Notes: generated by a model not told the origin, from the sequence alone. 64,000 bases of DNA from MED-G105 sp039819085 (GCA_039819085.1 JBCBSQ010000003.1:1-64000); one strand, 5' to 3'. Shown: positions 41,108 to 49,666, counted from the stretch's first letter. Program-made: numbers and translations.

Positions 41108-42013
41108 TCAGGGACCATCCGGCAACGGAATATGTTCCGTTTCGCCAGGGGGCAGCGCGAAATCGCCTGCGTCGGAGAAGTTGTTCGCGGCCGCCGCGGT
41201 CCATTTGGCTTTTGCGGCGTTCAGCTTTTCGTCGCTAGAGGCGACGAAATTCCACCATATCTTCCGTTCACCTACATTTGCGCCGCCGAGCAGCATGGCG
41301 CGGGTTTTCTTTTTAGCGCGGATCGCTGGCGCCGCGCCGTCTTCGAAGACAGCCATGGCGCACGGGCCGACGGCGACGCCATCTATCTCAATCTCGCCGT
41401 CGACGACGTAGATTGCGCGCTCTTCATGCTCCGTAACGGGATCGATCTTTGCGCCCGCGTCCGCATCCGCAGCGATGTAATAGATCGGCGAATACGTCTT
41501 TACCGGCGAGGCGGCGCCGAGCGCCGCGCCTGCGATAAGGTGGTAGCGAGCGCCGTCTCGCTCTATCCGGGGCAGGCTGTCGCCAGGATGGTGGTGAAAG
41601 GAAGGCGCTGTCTCTTCATCCGAGGCGGGGAGCGCAACCCATGTCTGAATTCCGTGTAGTGACTGACCATTGCGGCGCGGCGCGTCGTCGGTCCGCTCTG
41701 AATGGACGATCCCCCGGCCCGCCGTCATCCAGTTGACGTCGCCGGGGCGGATCACCTGATCAAAGCCAAGATTGTCCCGGTGACGCAATTCGCCTTCGAA
41801 CAAATACGTCACGGTCGCAAGGCCGATATGTGGATGAGGGCGCACGTCCACGCCCGCGCCGGGTTTGAAAGTCGAAGGCCCCATCTCGTCGAAGAAAATG
41901 AAGGGCCCTACGAGCCGACGTTTGGCGTAGGGCAGCACCCTGCCAACGGTGAAACCGCCAAGGTCTTTGGCGCGCGGTTCAATCAGCAGGCTGACGCCCG
42001 GTGGCGTGGTCAT
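41108..42013 (-). CDS. Pirin-family protein
   Basis: A bicupin protein of 301 aa. The metal-binding residues of pirins are present in VDVRPHPHIGLATVTYLFEG (two His), followed by IVHSERT. GVSLLIEPRAKDLGGFTVGR and GPFIFFDEMGPSTF are standard for the N-terminal cupin. Bacterial pirins have been reported as quercetinases or as regulators; which applies here is unknown. It lies 64 bases after the TetR gene on the same strand. Confidence 0.9.
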   Translation of the reverse strand: MTTPPGVSLLIEPRAKDLGGFTVGRVLPYAKRRLVGPFIFFDEMGPSTFKPGAGVDVRPHPHIGLATVTYLFEGELRHRDNLGFDQVIRPGDVNWMTAGRGIVHSERTDDAPRRNGQSLHGIQTWVALPASDEETAPSFHHHPGDSLPRIERDGARYHLIAGAALGAASPVKTYSPIYYIAADADAGAKIDPVTEHEERAIYVVDGEIEIDGVAVGPCAMAVFEDGAAPAIRAKKKTRAMLLGGANVGERKIWWNFVASSDEKLNAAKAKWTAAAANNFSDAGDFALPPGETEHIPLPDGP

Positions 42014-42077
42014 CTAATGGGCTCTGGTTGTTGCGTTAACTCTACCTGAAAGCGGTACGGCTTTCGCTCGCTTCCGG

Positions 42078-42773
42078 TCAAGCGCCGCCGACGATCTGAC
42101 GCGTTAATCTTTGGATCTCTTCTTCGGCGTGACTGAGGGTCGGATCGTCCGCCGGCGACAGCCCTATGAATAGCTTCATGCCCTCTTCGAGGCTGAAGAT
42201 GGTGATCACGGCGCGGCGCGCCTCATCGTCCGTTAGCGCAGGGTTCGCGGCCGCGATCAGCGCCCGAATGAACCTGCCGACCGAGCGGTAAAGGTCCGCG
42301 ACCAGCAATCTGGCGTCATCGTCCGATGCGGCGAAGCCCCAAATCTGAAAGTAAAGTCGATGACGTCCTCTTGCGGTGCGCATGTAAAAGGCGACAACCT
42401 TTTGCAGCGCCTCCATTGGCGAGATGTCTTCGCCGAAGACCTGGTCGATATGGGCGTCGACATAATCAGCAAGGGATTCCCGCAACATGGCGTCAAGCAG
42501 CGCCCGTTTCGAGGGAAAGTAGTAATTCAGATTGCCGACGGTGACCCCGGAGCGTGCGGCGACCTGCCTGAGCGATAAGCCTGCGTGCCCGTACTCGGTG
42601 AAAACTTCCTCCGCGGCCCGAAGGATCGCGTGGATCGTTCGAGCGCCTTTCGCTGAGTGGGCGCCGGCGAACTGAAGACTCGGCCTTTGTCTGCTTAAAG
42701 GTCTTAAGTGTTCGTCCACCACAGCGGCGAGGCGGCTGTTGGTTGGTGTCAATGGCGTCTCCAACGAAATCAT
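42078..42773 (-). CDS. TetR/AcrR-family transcriptional regulator
   Basis: The 231-aa protein has an N-terminal DNA-binding domain at ~45-95, with ILRAAEEVFTEYGHAGLSLRQVAARSG followed by VTVGNLNYYFPSKRALLDAM, the classic TetR helix-turn-helix and recognition helix. The C-terminal domain (RLYFQIWGFAASDDDARLLV) would bind a ligand and dimerise. The ~40-residue N-terminal extension is longer than usual. It is the first gene of a possible TetR-pirin-SDR transcript. The inducer is unknown. Confidence 0.9.
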   Translation of the reverse strand: MISLETPLTPTNSRLAAVVDEHLRPLSRQRPSLQFAGAHSAKGARTIHAILRAAEEVFTEYGHAGLSLRQVAARSGVTVGNLNYYFPSKRALLDAMLRESLADYVDAHIDQVFGEDISPMEALQKVVAFYMRTARGRHRLYFQIWGFAASDDDARLLVADLYRSVGRFIRALIAAANPALTDDEARRAVITIFSLEEGMKLFIGLSPADDPTLSHAEEEIQRLTRQIVGGA

Positions 42774-42841
42774 GTGTTTCTTATCACGAAGGCTTCAGCT
42801 GTTTGGTTGACCTGATCGTCGGGCGGCGCCATACCGGCTGG

Positions 42842-42993
42842 CGATACTGCGGAATGGACCTCCATTTGGTCTGCGGCGGCCGCGCTTAGCGCAAAGAAGC
42901 CGCGCCCGCGACTTGTTCCCGACCGTGCGGCTATTCTCCCCCAGCAAGCACGTTAGGGGGGCCGCGGCGACTCCGGTCGCCGCGGCCTTTTTT
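42842..42993 (+). ncRNA. Candidate small RNA ending at an orphan terminator
   Basis: No plus-strand gene precedes the strong plus-oriented terminator at 42960-42993; both neighbours (TetR and trmFO) are on the minus strand. The region can form hairpins (GCGC-TTA-GCGC near 42877-42887, and CCCCC paired with GGGGG at about 42938-42960). A TTGACC box at 42807 with a poor -10 (CATACC at 42830) would put a start near 42842 and give an RNA of about 150 nt. It matches no RNA family I can recognise. The start point is a guess. Confidence 0.3.
42960..42993 (+). terminator. Strong rho-independent terminator
   Basis: A 12-bp perfect stem GGCCGCGGCGAC / GTCGCCGCGGCC with a TCCG loop is followed by six T residues on the plus strand. 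On the minus strand the stem is followed by C residues, so the trmFO transcript would not use it efficiently. The orientation implies a plus-strand transcript ending here. Confidence 0.85.
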
Positions 42994-43077
42994 GTATTAG
43001 TCCGCGTCCCACCTAATTTTCCGCCTGCAGTTTTTCGACCTTTATTCTGCAATTTTCATTCCGTTTTCATCCGGCGA

Positions 43078-44493
43078 TCACTCAGCAGCGGTCGCGGCCG
43101 GGTCACCAGGGGCGAGCCACGCATTGAGGTCCGCCAGCGCGCGCTCCGCCTGCGCCCGTTTTTTGGCTCGCCCCTTTTCCTTGCCGCGCAACCGTTCGCC
43201 GTTGGGCCCGTGACGCGGCGCCTGTATTTCCGGGAACAGGCCAAAATTCACATTCATCGGCTGGAACGCCCCCAAAGCGCCAGAGCCGTCTGACATGTGG
43301 CCGCCGGTGACGTGGGCGAGGAGGGCGCCAAGCGCGGTTGTGGCCGGAGGCGGCGCAAAGCTCTTTCCAACGGCGTCGGCCGCGGCCGCGCAGCCGGCGA
43401 TGAGGCCGATAGCGGCGCTTTCCACATAACCTTCGACGCCGGTGATCTGGCCGGCGAACCTGATCGCAGGTCGGGCGCGAAGGCGAAGGGAGCCGTCAAG
43501 CAATGTTGGCGCATTGATGAACGTGTTGCGATGAATGCCGCCGAGGCGAACGAACTCCGCCGCCTCCAGTCCGGGGATCATTCTGAATACGGATTTTTGC
43601 GCGCCGTACTTCAGTTTGGTCTGAAATCCGACCATGTTGAACAGAGTTCCGAGCGCGTTGTCCTGACGCAACTGGACGACGGCGTGCGGCCTGCGTCCGG
43701 TGCGCGGGTCGGTCAGCCCCACTGGCTTCATCGGCCCGAATCGCAAGGTCTCACGGCCGCGTTCCGCCATGACTTCAATGGGAAGACAGCCTTCGAAGTA
43801 GGGCGTCGACTTCTCCCACTCCTTGAACTCGGTGTGCTCGCCAGCAAGGAGCGCGTCGATAAACGCGCCGTATTCTTCCTCGGACATCGGGCAGTTGATG
43901 TAGTCGGCCCCGTCGCCGCCGGGTCCCGCCTTGTCGTAGCGCGACTGTCGCCAGGCGATCTCGAAGTCGATTGAGTCCTTGGTCACGATCGGCGCAATCG
44001 CATCGAAGAACGCCAGCGCGTCTTCTCCCGTTTCCGCGCGGATCGCCTCCGCGAGAGCGGGCGAAGTGAGCGGGCCCGTTGCGATAATGACGTGTTTCCA
44101 GTCCTCCGGCGGCAGGCCGGCGACCTCCTCGCGGCGGGTTTCGATGTTTGGGTGGTTTTCCAGCGCCTGGGTCACGTCGGCGGAAAAGCCATCGCGATCG
44201 ACAGCCAGCGCCGCGCCCGCCGGCACCTTGTGGGCGTCGCCCGCGCGCATGATGAGCGAACCTGACCGGCGCATCTCCTCGTGCAGCAGGCCGACCGCGT
44301 TGCCGAAGGCGTCGTCCGAGCGAAAGGAGTTCGAGCAGACAAGCTCCGCGAACCCATCCGTCTGATGGGCGTCAGTCCCCCGGACAGGGCGCATTTCATG
44401 CAGAATGACGCGCGCTCCGGCTTCGGCCGCCTGCCAGGCCGCTTCTGAGCCGGCGAGCCCTGCGCCAATTACGTGGATCGGATAATTTGCCAT
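43078..44493 (-). CDS. trmFO: Methylenetetrahydrofolate-tRNA-(uracil-5-)-methyltransferase
   Basis: TrmFO methylates U54 of tRNA using methylene-THF and FADH2. The 471-aa product starts with the FAD-binding motif PIHVIGAGLAGSEAAWQAAE and continues MRPVRGTDAHQTDGFAELVC and SNSFRSDD, a highly conserved TrmFO signature. The substrate-region CPMSEEEY and FEGCLPIEVMAERG are also typical. A basic tail (RGKEKGRAKKRAQAERAL) and AWLAPGD end the protein. The gene is divergent from the membrane-protein gene at 44609. Confidence 0.97.
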   Translation of the reverse strand: MANYPIHVIGAGLAGSEAAWQAAEAGARVILHEMRPVRGTDAHQTDGFAELVCSNSFRSDDAFGNAVGLLHEEMRRSGSLIMRAGDAHKVPAGAALAVDRDGFSADVTQALENHPNIETRREEVAGLPPEDWKHVIIATGPLTSPALAEAIRAETGEDALAFFDAIAPIVTKDSIDFEIAWRQSRYDKAGPGGDGADYINCPMSEEEYGAFIDALLAGEHTEFKEWEKSTPYFEGCLPIEVMAERGRETLRFGPMKPVGLTDPRTGRRPHAVVQLRQDNALGTLFNMVGFQTKLKYGAQKSVFRMIPGLEAAEFVRLGGIHRNTFINAPTLLDGSLRLRARPAIRFAGQITGVEGYVESAAIGLIAGCAAAADAVGKSFAPPPATTALGALLAHVTGGHMSDGSGALGAFQPMNVNFGLFPEIQAPRHGPNGERLRGKEKGRAKKRAQAERALADLNAWLAPGDPAATAAE

Positions 44494-44608
44494 AGCGAGC
44501 CGGTTTAGGACGGCGCGCAGCCGTTGTTAAGTCTTCTCCCGCCGCCTCGACACGCGCGCGCCGTCCGGCGTACGGTCCAGGTTCGTGGGGTCGGGTAGGG
44601 GCGCGGCG

Positions 44609-45916
44609 ATGACCGCAACATTAAACGTGTTTGGCGTCGCCGGCGGCGGGCTCGGGTTCGCTGGTCGGCGGATGGAGACGATCGCCCGAGTCGCTTTCGT
44701 CCCGGTGGCCTTGATCCTGATGTTTGACTACGCGACGGCGTTCTTGGTCGTTTCAGTTCCAAGGGGCGCGTTGCTGACCAGCGCTGAGCTGCCGGCGGGA
44801 GCGACGCTGAACGACGTCAATCAGGCCGCCGCATCCATTGTCAATTTCGGCGCGCTTGTATTGCTTGGTCTCCAGGAAAAACCGGCAATGTGGGGAACGG
44901 AGGTCGCGCCGCGCGTTGTTGGCCTCGCGGCGGGCTCGGCGCTTCTCACTCTGGCGGTTGCAGCCTCGTTCATGGCGCCGCTGATCCGGCTGGCGGGGCT
45001 GGGCGAGCGCCCGGCGCCAGGCCTCTTGCGCGCGCCGTTCGGCGCCAGTCAAGCGCGCTATGTCCTCGCGCACTTCGTAAGTCTTTTGCCATTGGCGGCG
45101 GTTCTCGCCCCGTCGCTGGTCGCCGTGAATTTCATCGGCCGCGCCATCGACGCCGCGATGAGCAAGGGCTACGCTTTATTTCCCAACCCGGACAGTTTGC
45201 ACACAATTGAGCTTGTCTCTCCAGAGGCGGCGCTGACGGCGCGCGGCGAATTCTGGCTCGTTAGCTATGGCTATCTTGCATATCTCGCTGCGATTGGCGC
45301 GTTTGTCCTTTTTCTCGTGGCGATGGGGCATTTCGGGGCGGGCAACAGACCGAACATCGGCTCGCCCAGACCTATGCAGCGCGCAGTCTTCCTGGCGGGC
45401 GCGACGCTCTTCATTGTCGCGGTCTTCACCGTGTTTTCGCTCGGCGGGCTCGCAGGCGAGGCGTCTCAGGGCCAGATTTCCTTCCGCGCGTTTGCGGTCG
45501 GGCTGATCATTCTGGTCGCTTACGCAAGCTTGCGCTTTGCGCCCTATCCCGGGGTCGTGGCCTGTAGCGGGTCGATGCGGCCGACAGGCCTGTTTGAGCT
45601 TTCCAGGGGTTGGAACCTCTTCCGGCTCGCCGGCGTGTTTTTCGTCGTATGGCTTGTGATAATTGGCGTACAGATTTTCGTTGAAGGCCTTATTCTGCCG
45701 TCGCTTTCCGCCGGGTTAAACTCACTGTTGACGGCGAGCGATTCCCTCTCCCGTATCTCCAATGGCGGCGAGCGACCTGAGTGGGTGACGCCAGTGTTCG
45801 TCTGGGCCTGGGCAGGGGTGCTGATCGTCTACAAATTCGTCTGGCTGTTCTTCACCTATGGCGTCAGCGCCGGCGTTCTGGGACGGCTCTATCGCGAAAG
45901 CGCGGAGGCGAGTTAG
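44609..45916 (+). CDS. Polytopic membrane protein, copy 1
   Basis: The ATG at 44609 gives 435 aa (a GTG at 44585 would add 8). Some nine hydrophobic segments are seen, among them LVLLGLQEKP preceded by a membrane span, FVLFLVAMGHFG, AVFLAGATLFIVAVFTVFSL and LAGVFFVVWLVIIGVQIFV. No domain is recognised. The layout, including an N-terminal ETIARVAFVPVALILMFDYA, resembles the next gene, so the two look like diverged paralogues transcribed together. The function may be envelope-related but is unknown. Confidence 0.65.
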   Translation: MTATLNVFGVAGGGLGFAGRRMETIARVAFVPVALILMFDYATAFLVVSVPRGALLTSAELPAGATLNDVNQAAASIVNFGALVLLGLQEKPAMWGTEVAPRVVGLAAGSALLTLAVAASFMAPLIRLAGLGERPAPGLLRAPFGASQARYVLAHFVSLLPLAAVLAPSLVAVNFIGRAIDAAMSKGYALFPNPDSLHTIELVSPEAALTARGEFWLVSYGYLAYLAAIGAFVLFLVAMGHFGAGNRPNIGSPRPMQRAVFLAGATLFIVAVFTVFSLGGLAGEASQGQISFRAFAVGLIILVAYASLRFAPYPGVVACSGSMRPTGLFELSRGWNLFRLAGVFFVVWLVIIGVQIFVEGLILPSLSAGLNSLLTASDSLSRISNGGERPEWVTPVFVWAWAGVLIVYKFVWLFFTYGVSAGVLGRLYRESAEAS

Positions 45917-45981
45917 ATTGGCGGCTTCGATCGGCCGCAACGCGATTTCGCTTGACGCCGACAATCATCAAGGTGCGCATC

Positions 45982-46938
45982 ATGTCGGATCGCATTCGGG
46001 CGGCGCAGATCGCCTCAGAATCAATTGAATTTGGATTGAGGCGCGCGCCGACAGTCCTCCGAGTGGTGTGGGCGCCTTTCCTTCTCTCGGCGTTGATTAT
46101 CGGTGGAGTCGTCGGGCTGGTGTTTGACCCGGAATGGGTTGCGGCCAGCGGCGCTTCTGGAGCCGCAGAGCCGGCCGGCCGCGGATTCGCAGACGCCTTG
46201 AAAGTGCCGCTCCCGGTCGGCGTCGCAGCGTTCGCCGCCGTCGCGCTGATGTACGGCGTTCTTTATGGAGGGGTCGTCGCCGACATATCGAGGCTTGTGG
46301 CGAGGGGCGAAGATGAAGGGCGTTTCGTCAATGTGCGGATTGACGCCGTCGCTCGACGGACTTTTGCGGCCGCCGCGATCATGTGGCTCGCCAATCTCGC
46401 CATTTTTCTCGTTGCGCTGGCCGCCGCGCAATTGGTCACGGGGGTGTCAGCGTCCACGGCGCTGCAGGACTATCTGTCGGTCCAGTTAAATCCTGACGGG
46501 GCGTCCGGCCAGCCGATGCAACAGAATGCGAGGCTGGCGGCGGCGCTTGGTTTTTTTGGGGTCGCCTTTCTCGCCTACCTGCCGCCGTCCGCGTGGCTAG
46601 CCGCGAAGCTCAGCCCGTTCGTGGCCGGGACGGCGATTGAGAACCGGCTTATTCCCCGCAAGAGCTTCGCGCTGACAAAGGGCGGCGCCTGGTCAATCTT
46701 CGGCGGGCTCATCCTGCTTATTGGCGCCTGGGTGCTGATCGGCGTTGTCATCTCGATCGGCGTCGCCGTGGTGGACGGCGTCGCCGCGCTGCTGGCGTCA
46801 ATCGGCGGCCCGGTCGCGTTCGCCGGGGCCGCTCTGTCGTTCATTTCCGCGCTTGGGCAGGCTGCTTTTCAGCTCGCCGCGTTCGGCGCGCAGACGGCGT
46901 TTGGCGCGATTGTCTATCGCCGCCTGTCCGTCGACTGA
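45982..46938 (+). CDS. Polytopic membrane protein, copy 2
   Basis: The ATG at 45982 (66 bases after copy 1) begins MSDRIRAAQIASESIEFGLR; 318 aa follow. About six hydrophobic segments, for example PVGVAAFAAVALMYGVLYGG and FGGLILLIGAWVLIGVVISI, with RAPTVLRVVWAPFLLSALII near the start paralleling copy 1. No domain is known. An open frame further upstream is only a shadow over the end of copy 1. Confidence 0.65.
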   Translation: MSDRIRAAQIASESIEFGLRRAPTVLRVVWAPFLLSALIIGGVVGLVFDPEWVAASGASGAAEPAGRGFADALKVPLPVGVAAFAAVALMYGVLYGGVVADISRLVARGEDEGRFVNVRIDAVARRTFAAAAIMWLANLAIFLVALAAAQLVTGVSASTALQDYLSVQLNPDGASGQPMQQNARLAAALGFFGVAFLAYLPPSAWLAAKLSPFVAGTAIENRLIPRKSFALTKGGAWSIFGGLILLIGAWVLIGVVISIGVAVVDGVAALLASIGGPVAFAGAALSFISALGQAAFQLAAFGAQTAFGAIVYRRLSVD

Positions 46939-46965
46939 ATTTATTGCGCGTCGTCTGGGCGGGAC

Positions 46966-47637
46966 CTACGCTTCGATGTGCGGCCCCTCCGGCTGAGGAA
47001 AGGCGAGCCGCTCTTCAAGATACGCCTCGGCGAGGGCGACAAACCCATCCACATGCGCTTCCATGAAGTGGTCCGCGCCTTCGAGCACCTGGAAGTCAAT
47101 CTTTCGGCCTTTCTGGGTGCGTGTGCGCTCGACCATTAGACGGGTTTCCTCCGGCGGGCAGATGCGGTCTTCCGTACCGTGAATGATCACGCCTGAGGAC
47201 GGGCAGGGCGCGAGGAACGTGAAGTCGTAGAGATTTGCCGCCGTGGACGCGCAGATGAAGCCGACGATCTCAGGCCGGCGCATCAGCAGCTGCATGCCGA
47301 TCCAGGAGCCGAACGAAAACCCGCCGACCCAGGCGAAAGGCGCGTTCGGGTTAAGCTGCTGCAAGTAGTCAAGCGCGGTCGCGGCGTCCGCCAGTTCGCC
47401 CTGTCCCTGGTCATATTCGCCCTGGCTGCGGCCGACGCCGCGGAAGTTGAACCGCAGCACCGAAAAGCCATGGCGGGCGAACATGTTGTACATCTCATAG
47501 CAGATGCGGTTGTTCATCGTGCCGCCAAACAGGGGATGCGGGTGCAGAATGAGCGCCATGGGCGGGGTTTCCCCACGGCCTTTTTGATATTGGCCTTCCA
47601 GGCGCCCTTCAGGCCCGGCGAACACGACTTCTGGCAT
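46966..47637 (-). CDS. Alpha/beta hydrolase divergent from the SUF operon
   Basis: A 223-aa serine-aminopeptidase-like hydrolase. Features: LILHPHPLFGGTMNNRICYE, FNFRGVGRSQGEYDQGQGEL, nucleophile elbow VGGFSFGSWIGMQ (GxSxG), Asp in IIHGTEDRICPPEE and His in LEGADHFMEAHV. The ATG at 47637 is preferred over the longer frame to 47700, with AAGGAA upstream. An IscR-type operator starts 20 bases before the ATG, so the gene is probably controlled together with the SUF operon. The substrate is unknown. Confidence 0.85.
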   Translation of the reverse strand: MPEVVFAGPEGRLEGQYQKGRGETPPMALILHPHPLFGGTMNNRICYEMYNMFARHGFSVLRFNFRGVGRSQGEYDQGQGELADAATALDYLQQLNPNAPFAWVGGFSFGSWIGMQLLMRRPEIVGFICASTAANLYDFTFLAPCPSSGVIIHGTEDRICPPEETRLMVERTRTQKGRKIDFQVLEGADHFMEAHVDGFVALAEAYLEERLAFPQPEGPHIEA

Positions 47638-47656
47638 CGACTCGGCATTCCTTCTT

Positions 47657-47681
47657 ATAGGTGACTGCGGGAGTCGAGTAC
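47657..47681. promoter_or_regulatory. IscR-type operator, hydrolase-proximal
   Basis: A 25-bp near-palindrome built as ATAGGT-GACT-N5-AGTC-GAGTA. It fits the type 1 IscR consensus of enterobacteria (ATASYYGACT...AGTCRRSTAT) at nearly all conserved positions outside the spacer. It lies 20 bases upstream of the hydrolase ATG on the minus strand. A repressor bound here could block that gene. Confidence 0.65.
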
Positions 47682-47734
47682 TTGAGCACTCGTTTCGCAC
47701 CGAATCACCGATTCTTTAGCGGTTGGTGGCGAAT

Positions 47735-47759
47735 AAAGTTGACTGCCGCAGTCAGGTTT
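47735..47759. promoter_or_regulatory. IscR-type operator, iscR-proximal
   Basis: A second 25-bp site built as AAAGTT-GACT-N5-AGTC-AGGTTT, 53 bases from the first. It overlaps a possible -10 element, TTTAAT (47757-47762), facing iscR, so IscR binding would shut off the SUF operon promoter. The leader from here to the iscR start is about 260 nt. Confidence 0.65.
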
Positions 47760-47963
47760 AATACATCGCGGTTGAGCGAGAAGGCGGCCGGATACCACGA
47801 TATAGAGGGTGCGTCGGCGGGAATTGCGCGGCTGTCGTGATTTCGCAACACCCTTCTCGAGAGCCATGGCGGAAGGGAGCTGCCGCCACGGTGCGGGAGC
47901 GCCGCCGAGGCCGCGTCGCTCTGCCCGTGGCGCGCGCCGCCATCGTGCGGCGGCTGTTCGCGC

Positions 47964-48014
47964 TGGGATGGATCAAAAGATGGGATGGGTCAAAAGATGG
48001 GATGGGCCAAAAAA
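47964..48014 (+). repeat. Three 17-bp tandem repeats before iscR
   Basis: Three consecutive units, TGGGATGGATCAAAAGA, TGGGATGGGTCAAAAGA and TGGGATGGGCCAAAAAA, end directly at the Shine-Dalgarno of iscR (AGGAG at 48014-48018). The unit length is not a multiple of three, so it is unlikely to be coding. It may be a recent slippage product or affect translation of iscR. Confidence 0.8.
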
Positions 48015-48028
48015 GGAGACGGTTTCGC

Positions 48029-48520
48029 GTGAAACTGACCACCAAAGGACGATACGCAGTTCAAGCGATGTCGGACATTGCGGCGTACGGCGACGGGCGG
48101 TCCATCCCCGCGTCGGAGATCGCGGTGCGCCAGGCGATTTCTCCGGATTATCTCGACCAGATCCTGTCGAAACTGCGTCGAGCCGGCTTGGTGCAGAGCG
48201 TGCGCGGCGCGAATGGGGGGTATGGTCTCGCCCGCGCCGCGGATGAAATCCGGATCGCTGACATTGTCGCGGCCGTGGACGAAGAGATTAAGACGACGGC
48301 CTGCGCGCCCGGGGCCGACGTCGGTTGTCGCGGAGGCTCCGCTCGCTGCCTCACCCATGATCTTTGGGATGAACTCGGCCGCCAGATCGAGATCTTCCTA
48401 AACGCTATCACCCTTGAAGACGTTGTCGCGCGACGCGTTCTTGGAGCGGCTTCGGTCAATCCGCCGCGCCAGCCCGAGACGCGCCTTGCGGCTGAAGACC
48501 TAGCGGAGCTGGATGCATGA
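48029..48520 (+). CDS. iscR: Rrf2-family iron-sulfur regulator IscR
   Basis: The GTG at 48029 starts VKLTTKGRYAVQAMSDIAAY, the standard IscR N-terminus, with AGGAG 10 bases upstream; 163 aa. A winged helix (SPDYLDQILSKLRRAGLVQS, VRGANGGYGLARA) is followed by the cluster ligands in CAPGADVGCRGGSARC, three Cys spaced 7 and 6. IscR senses 2Fe-2S status and represses cluster-assembly genes when clusters are plentiful. Two matching operators lie upstream. The frame is open to 47837, but that extension is not IscR-like. It overlaps the next gene by 4 bases. Confidence 0.93.
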   Translation: MKLTTKGRYAVQAMSDIAAYGDGRSIPASEIAVRQAISPDYLDQILSKLRRAGLVQSVRGANGGYGLARAADEIRIADIVAAVDEEIKTTACAPGADVGCRGGSARCLTHDLWDELGRQIEIFLNAITLEDVVARRVLGAASVNPPRQPETRLAAEDLAELDA

Positions 48521-49644
48521 CGCGCCATTACCTTGACCATAACGCCACCTCGCCGTTGCGTCCGGAAGTGATTGACGCCGTGTGTGAGGCGATGCGCTAT
48601 GACGGCAATTCTTCATCCGTACACGAAGAAGGCAGAGCGGCGCGCGCTCGCGTAGAGGAGGCCCGCGAGAAGGTTCGCAAGCTTGTGAATGCGCCGGTTA
48701 ACGGCGTCATCTTCACCGGCGGCGGCACCGAGGCCATCCACTATGCGCTTCATGGGACGGCCATGAATGGGACCGCAAAGAAGATCTTCGTCTCAGCGAT
48801 CGAGCACGCCGCAGTGCCGGGCAACGCAGCGACGACGGGGCTGCCCGTGGAGACTGTCCCCGCGACGTCAGAAGGCCTTGTTGACCTTATTGCGTTGAAA
48901 GCCGCGGTTTCGAAAGAAACCGAGCCTTTCCTGATGTGCCTGATGCTCGCCAACAACGAGACCGGCGCTATTCAGCCAGTGCGTGAGGCCGCTGACATCG
49001 TCCATGACGCAGGCGGACTATTGTTCGTCGACGCTGCGCAGGCGGTCGGCAAGATCCCGGTGAATTACGTGATGCTGGGCGCTGACTTCATGGCGATGAC
49101 CGGCCACAAGTTCGGCGGGCCGGTCGGCGTCGGCGCGCTTATTGTGGGCCCGAACCTGCCGCTCGCGCCGGTGATGCGCGGCGGCGGGCATGAGAGCAAC
49201 CGCCGCGCCGGCACCCATAATGTGCCGGCGATCGTCGGGCTTGGCGTCGCTTGCGATCTCGCGGCCGACAGTCTTGCGCGGGCGAGCGAAATCGCTGCGA
49301 TGCGCGACGCCATGCAGGCCGCGGCGGAGACCGCCGGCGCGCGCGTGTGGGGTAAGGACGTGGAGCGCCTTCCGGGCACGTTGTGTCTTACGGCGCCAGG
49401 CTTCACGGGTGAGACGCAGCTGATGTCGATGGATCTCGCCGGGATCGCCATCTCATCAGGCTCGGCGTGTTCCTCCGGGAAGGCGAAACCGAGCCATGTC
49501 CTCTCGGCCATGGGCTGCGAGGAGGCGGACGCGAAATGCGGCGTACGGATTTCCCTCGGCTGGTCCTCGGCCGCGGACGACGCCGATGCTTTCGCGCGCG
49601 AATGGCCCGCCGCCTATGATCGGGCGAAGGCTGAGGCGGCGTAA
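48517..49644 (+). CDS. Cysteine desulfurase, NifS/IscS-like
   Basis: A 375-aa class V aminotransferase-fold enzyme that takes sulfur from cysteine. It starts HYLDHNATSPLRPEVIDAV, carries the PLP Lys in MAMTGHKFGGPVGVGA and the catalytic Cys in SSGSACSSGKAKPSHVL. These mark the group I (NifS/IscS) type, different from the SufS-type enzyme coded at 55056. The start overlaps iscR. Cluster assembly in alphaproteobacterial SUF operons commonly includes both enzymes, the first in this position. Confidence 0.92.
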   Translation: MTRHYLDHNATSPLRPEVIDAVCEAMRYDGNSSSVHEEGRAARARVEEAREKVRKLVNAPVNGVIFTGGGTEAIHYALHGTAMNGTAKKIFVSAIEHAAVPGNAATTGLPVETVPATSEGLVDLIALKAAVSKETEPFLMCLMLANNETGAIQPVREAADIVHDAGGLLFVDAAQAVGKIPVNYVMLGADFMAMTGHKFGGPVGVGALIVGPNLPLAPVMRGGGHESNRRAGTHNVPAIVGLGVACDLAADSLARASEIAAMRDAMQAAAETAGARVWGKDVERLPGTLCLTAPGFTGETQLMSMDLAGIAISSGSACSSGKAKPSHVLSAMGCEEADAKCGVRISLGWSSAADDADAFAREWPAAYDRAKAEAA

Positions 49645-49666
49645 GGCGAGGCGAGGACCGGCGGCA

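Noticed and set aside
40547..41659. 370-codon plus-strand open frame over the SDR and pirin genes
   Set aside because: Both opposite-strand genes have full family motifs; this translation has none.
47964..48014. Short CRISPR-like array
   Set aside because: The units are directly adjacent with no spacers and only three copies, and no cas genes are present.
47837..48028. Longer iscR start at 47837
   Set aside because: The extra 64 residues are basic and repetitive and cross the 17-bp repeats; IscR proteins begin at the MKLTTKGRYAV position, which here has a good ribosome binding site.
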